A DNA stretch of 35,820 nt, taken from assembly GCA_005776945.1 (NCBI GenBank), contig SXOB01000082.1, positions 1 to 35,820 of the forward strand, written 5' to 3'. Source of the stretch: Pseudomonadota bacterium (GTDB taxonomy: Bacteria; Myxococcota_A; UBA796; GCA-2862545). This document shows, in pieces, positions 33,348-35,820 of the stretch. A program made the translations under genes and the position numbers. The notes beneath the pieces were generated by a model. That model ran no database searches, was not told where the DNA came from, and was given only the letters and a program-made list of their open reading frames with translations. Each line of letters begins with the position of its first letter. Position 1 is the first letter of the stretch.

Positions 33348-33833
33348 ATGCGTGGATGGTGGGTTGGGTTGGCCCTTGGCGCTGCGCCGATGGCTTTCGC
33401 TGGCGAAAAGGCAGCCGACTTTACCTTGCGGGACCTGAACGGGCAGTCTGCCACGTTGTCTCAGTACGCTGGCAAGGTTGTCGTGATGTCGTTCTGGGCG
33501 ACGTGGTGCGCCCCCTGCAAAGAGGAAATGCCCCATTTGCAGACGATGTACAACGAGCGCAAGGACAAGGGCTTGGTCGTGCTGTCGATCTCGACCGACG
33601 ACGCGCGCAGCGCGAGCCGGGTCAAGCCGTACATCGAAAAAATGGGGTACAACTTCCCTGTCTTGCTCGACCGCGACAGCACCGTCATCGGTTCGCACAA
33701 CCCGAGCAAGTCGGTTCCCTACACGGTCGTCGTGGATCGCAAGGGCGAGGTCGTGCAGCGCATCGCCGGCTACAATCCGGGCGATGAGGCGGCCCTGATC
33801 GCCCTCGTCGACAAGTTGCTCGCAGCCCCGTGA
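33348..33833 (+). CDS. TlpA/ResA-type periplasmic thioredoxin (161 aa)
   Basis: A signal peptide (MRGWWVGLALGAAPMAFA) is followed by a thioredoxin fold with the WCAPC active site (FWATWCAPCKEEMPHL) and the cis-Pro segment SVPYTVVVD. It should reduce disulfides or metal-binding cysteines in the periplasm. GGAGG (33338-33342) lies five bases before the ATG. The stop overlaps the next gene as GTGA, so it is made together with the barrel protein, which ends in a Cys pair. Confidence 0.9.
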   Translation: MRGWWVGLALGAAPMAFAGEKAADFTLRDLNGQSATLSQYAGKVVVMSFWATWCAPCKEEMPHLQTMYNERKDKGLVVLSISTDDARSASRVKPYIEKMGYNFPVLLDRDSTVIGSHNPSKSVPYTVVVDRKGEVVQRIAGYNPGDEAALIALVDKLLAAP

Positions 33834-35506
33834 TCGTCCTTCTGGCCGGCATGGCCGCTGCCGAGGAACCCGGCAGCGGCGTCGTCGTGAACGACGACCT
33901 CGAACTCCGCTACTGGCGCAGCGACGAACGGCTGCCTGGGTACCCGGACAACGCCGTCTACAACTACCTGGAACAGGTCAACCGGTTGAATATCGGTTGG
34001 ACCCGCGGTTCGTGGACGTTCGAGGCCCAGGTCGATGAAGTCGCGCTCTTCGCCAACCGCCACTACCTTGGCGACGATCTCATCATCGAGAATGACCTGC
34101 TTCCGGACGGCGACGCCCCGCTGTACGGCCAATCGATCTTCAACGTCATGCCCGGCGATTCGTACCTGAACCCCGAAAAGGTGCGGGCGCGGTACGAGTC
34201 GAAGGTCGCCACCGTCACCCTCGGCGACGCGTATTCGGCTTTCGGTCGCGGCTTCGCGTTGAACCTCAACCGAAACGTCGACATCGACATCGACACGAGC
34301 ATCCAGGGGGCCAAGGTCGTTTGGCGTCCTGGAATGTGGGACGTGACGGCGCTCGCCGGCCAGACCAACCCCCAGCAGGTGAGCCAGGACAATCCCAACG
34401 AGGTGATCGAAGGGGACCGTCGCCACCTCATCACCGGCGTCCGCGCCGAGCGATTCGGTCTCGGGCCGGCCAATGTGGGCGCGCACGTTGTCGGGTACGG
34501 TTTCGCCGACGGCCCGGGTTGGGACGCGGCCTTCTCTACGGTCCAGGGCTTGGATGCGTTGGTCGGCGGCGCAACGGCCGAAGCGCTCGGCATCGGTGGC
34601 TTCGACGTGTTCCTGGAGGCCGACGCCATCGGCCTGCTATCCGACCGCGTGCCCGGGGCGGGCGAACCGGGAGAGCGGCCCCGCGGGGCCGCGGTCTACG
34701 GTTCGGTGTCGACCTACCCGGGTCCGGTCACCATCTTGGTCGAGGGAAAGCGGACCGTCGCCACCGAGTTGATCAACGCCGTCGGGACCGTGGACGCCAC
34801 CGAGTACATGGTGGGCCCGAGTCTTGAGTACGAACGCGCGATCAATGAGGACACCTCTTCGGCGCTCAACTCGAACGACATCGGCGGTGGCCGCGTTCAA
34901 ATTGACGTCGCCGTCGTGCCCGGCAAGGTGATCCCGTACGTCTCCTGTGCGACGTTTCGCGATTTGGACGTCGGCGGCGCTCACTTCAATCCCGTGCCTG
35001 AGACCATCGTCCACCCTGTCGTGGGGATGGAGGTGCTGCTGCACGAGGTGTCGTGGCTCGTCGACGTCGGGTACCGGGTCGATGACCGCGACGGAACCAA
35101 CCTCGGCGCAGACCGGCAACTCCACGGCAATTCGGGCTTCCACATGCCGATCGCGGGACCGGTGCACGCCGATTGGACGGTGCAGTTCGAGCGCTTCCAA
35201 TGGGGCGCCAACGCGTTTCAGCAGTCGGACTTCTTCGAGGTCGAGAACGCCCTGACGCTTGGGTGGGGCAAGGCCGTCGCGCTCATCGGCTACCTCGACA
35301 CGACGACCAACCCGCTGGTCGACACGACCGGCAACCTCTCTGAAACGGCCTACGGGGCGGCGGAGATTCAGGTTCGGCCCGCGAGCGCGTGGACGATCAA
35401 GGCCTTCTACGGCGCCTACAAGGCGGGCATCCGGTGCGCGGGTGGCCAATGCCGGCAGCTTCCGGGCTTCGATGGGGCGCGTTTGGCCGTGTTGGGCACG
35501 TTCTGA
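33830..35506 (+). CDS. DUF6029-like outer-membrane barrel protein (558 aa)
   Basis: The minimal leader MIVLLAGMAAA is followed by a strand-rich barrel ending in a terminal Phe (LAVLGTF). The segment VTLGDAYSAFGRGFALNL and the late Cys pair (IRCAGGQCRQLPGF) fit my recollection of the DUF6029 family; I cannot confirm this by search. The GTG overlaps the tlpA-like stop as GTGA. The two cysteines may be the substrate of that thioredoxin, which is inference. Confidence 0.75.
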   Translation: MIVLLAGMAAAEEPGSGVVVNDDLELRYWRSDERLPGYPDNAVYNYLEQVNRLNIGWTRGSWTFEAQVDEVALFANRHYLGDDLIIENDLLPDGDAPLYGQSIFNVMPGDSYLNPEKVRARYESKVATVTLGDAYSAFGRGFALNLNRNVDIDIDTSIQGAKVVWRPGMWDVTALAGQTNPQQVSQDNPNEVIEGDRRHLITGVRAERFGLGPANVGAHVVGYGFADGPGWDAAFSTVQGLDALVGGATAEALGIGGFDVFLEADAIGLLSDRVPGAGEPGERPRGAAVYGSVSTYPGPVTILVEGKRTVATELINAVGTVDATEYMVGPSLEYERAINEDTSSALNSNDIGGGRVQIDVAVVPGKVIPYVSCATFRDLDVGGAHFNPVPETIVHPVVGMEVLLHEVSWLVDVGYRVDDRDGTNLGADRQLHGNSGFHMPIAGPVHADWTVQFERFQWGANAFQQSDFFEVENALTLGWGKAVALIGYLDTTTNPLVDTTGNLSETAYGAAEIQVRPASAWTIKAFYGAYKAGIRCAGGQCRQLPGFDGARLAVLGTF

Positions 35507-35520
35507 CGCTCGCGGGTTAG

Positions 35521-35820
<300 letters not shown>

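Overview
High-G+C bacterial chromosome with dense, mostly co-oriented genes, NtrC-type sigma-54 activators, many TPR and outer-membrane proteins, and an Agl-Glt/Nfs-like envelope locus. Together these suggest a deltaproteobacterial lineage, most likely Myxococcota or a close neighbour; this is an inference from gene content. Nothing looks like a phage, transposon, CRISPR array or recently acquired island.

Layout. (1) 1-5626: the 3' end of a tRNA whose discriminator base is the A of the next gene's ATG; a small Cys-rich lipoprotein; a leftward pair of sppA (fused to an outer-membrane-barrel-like N-terminus) and an NtrC-type regulator; and divergent dacB (PBP4). (2) 5653-18398: the centrepiece, a run of eleven genes. 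It comprises a coiled-coil exported protein, three TPR proteins (one a lipoprotein), a 65-aa exported miniprotein, a TolQ/MotA-type motor protein, two ExbD/TolR-type proteins, an FHA-like/TM/AgmX-PglI C-terminal protein, a Cys-pair exported protein and an outer-membrane barrel. It resembles the core of the myxobacterial Agl-Glt gliding and Nfs spore-coat machines, with motor and envelope scaffold in one locus. (3) 18419-24964: housekeeping genes ftsK, lolA, rimO, a leftward S41 protease, and nadD. (4) 24961-28192: pgeF, a TPR lipoprotein and a carboxyltransferase. (5) 28207-30781: the ribosome-maturation operon rpsP-khpA-rimM-trmD-rplS-yraN. (6) 30803-35506: a leftward NtrC-type regulator and outer-membrane protein, then rightward tlpA-like thioredoxin plus a DUF6029-like barrel. 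(7) 35545-end: the start of alaS.

Gene coupling is extreme: most neighbouring co-directional genes overlap by the four bases NTGA (ATGA or GTGA). The same rule suggests a CTG start for rimM and possibly yraN. Many exported proteins have very short signal peptides with no basic residue. No gap exceeds 300 bases; the largest (15057-15196, 140 bases) holds no gene I can support.
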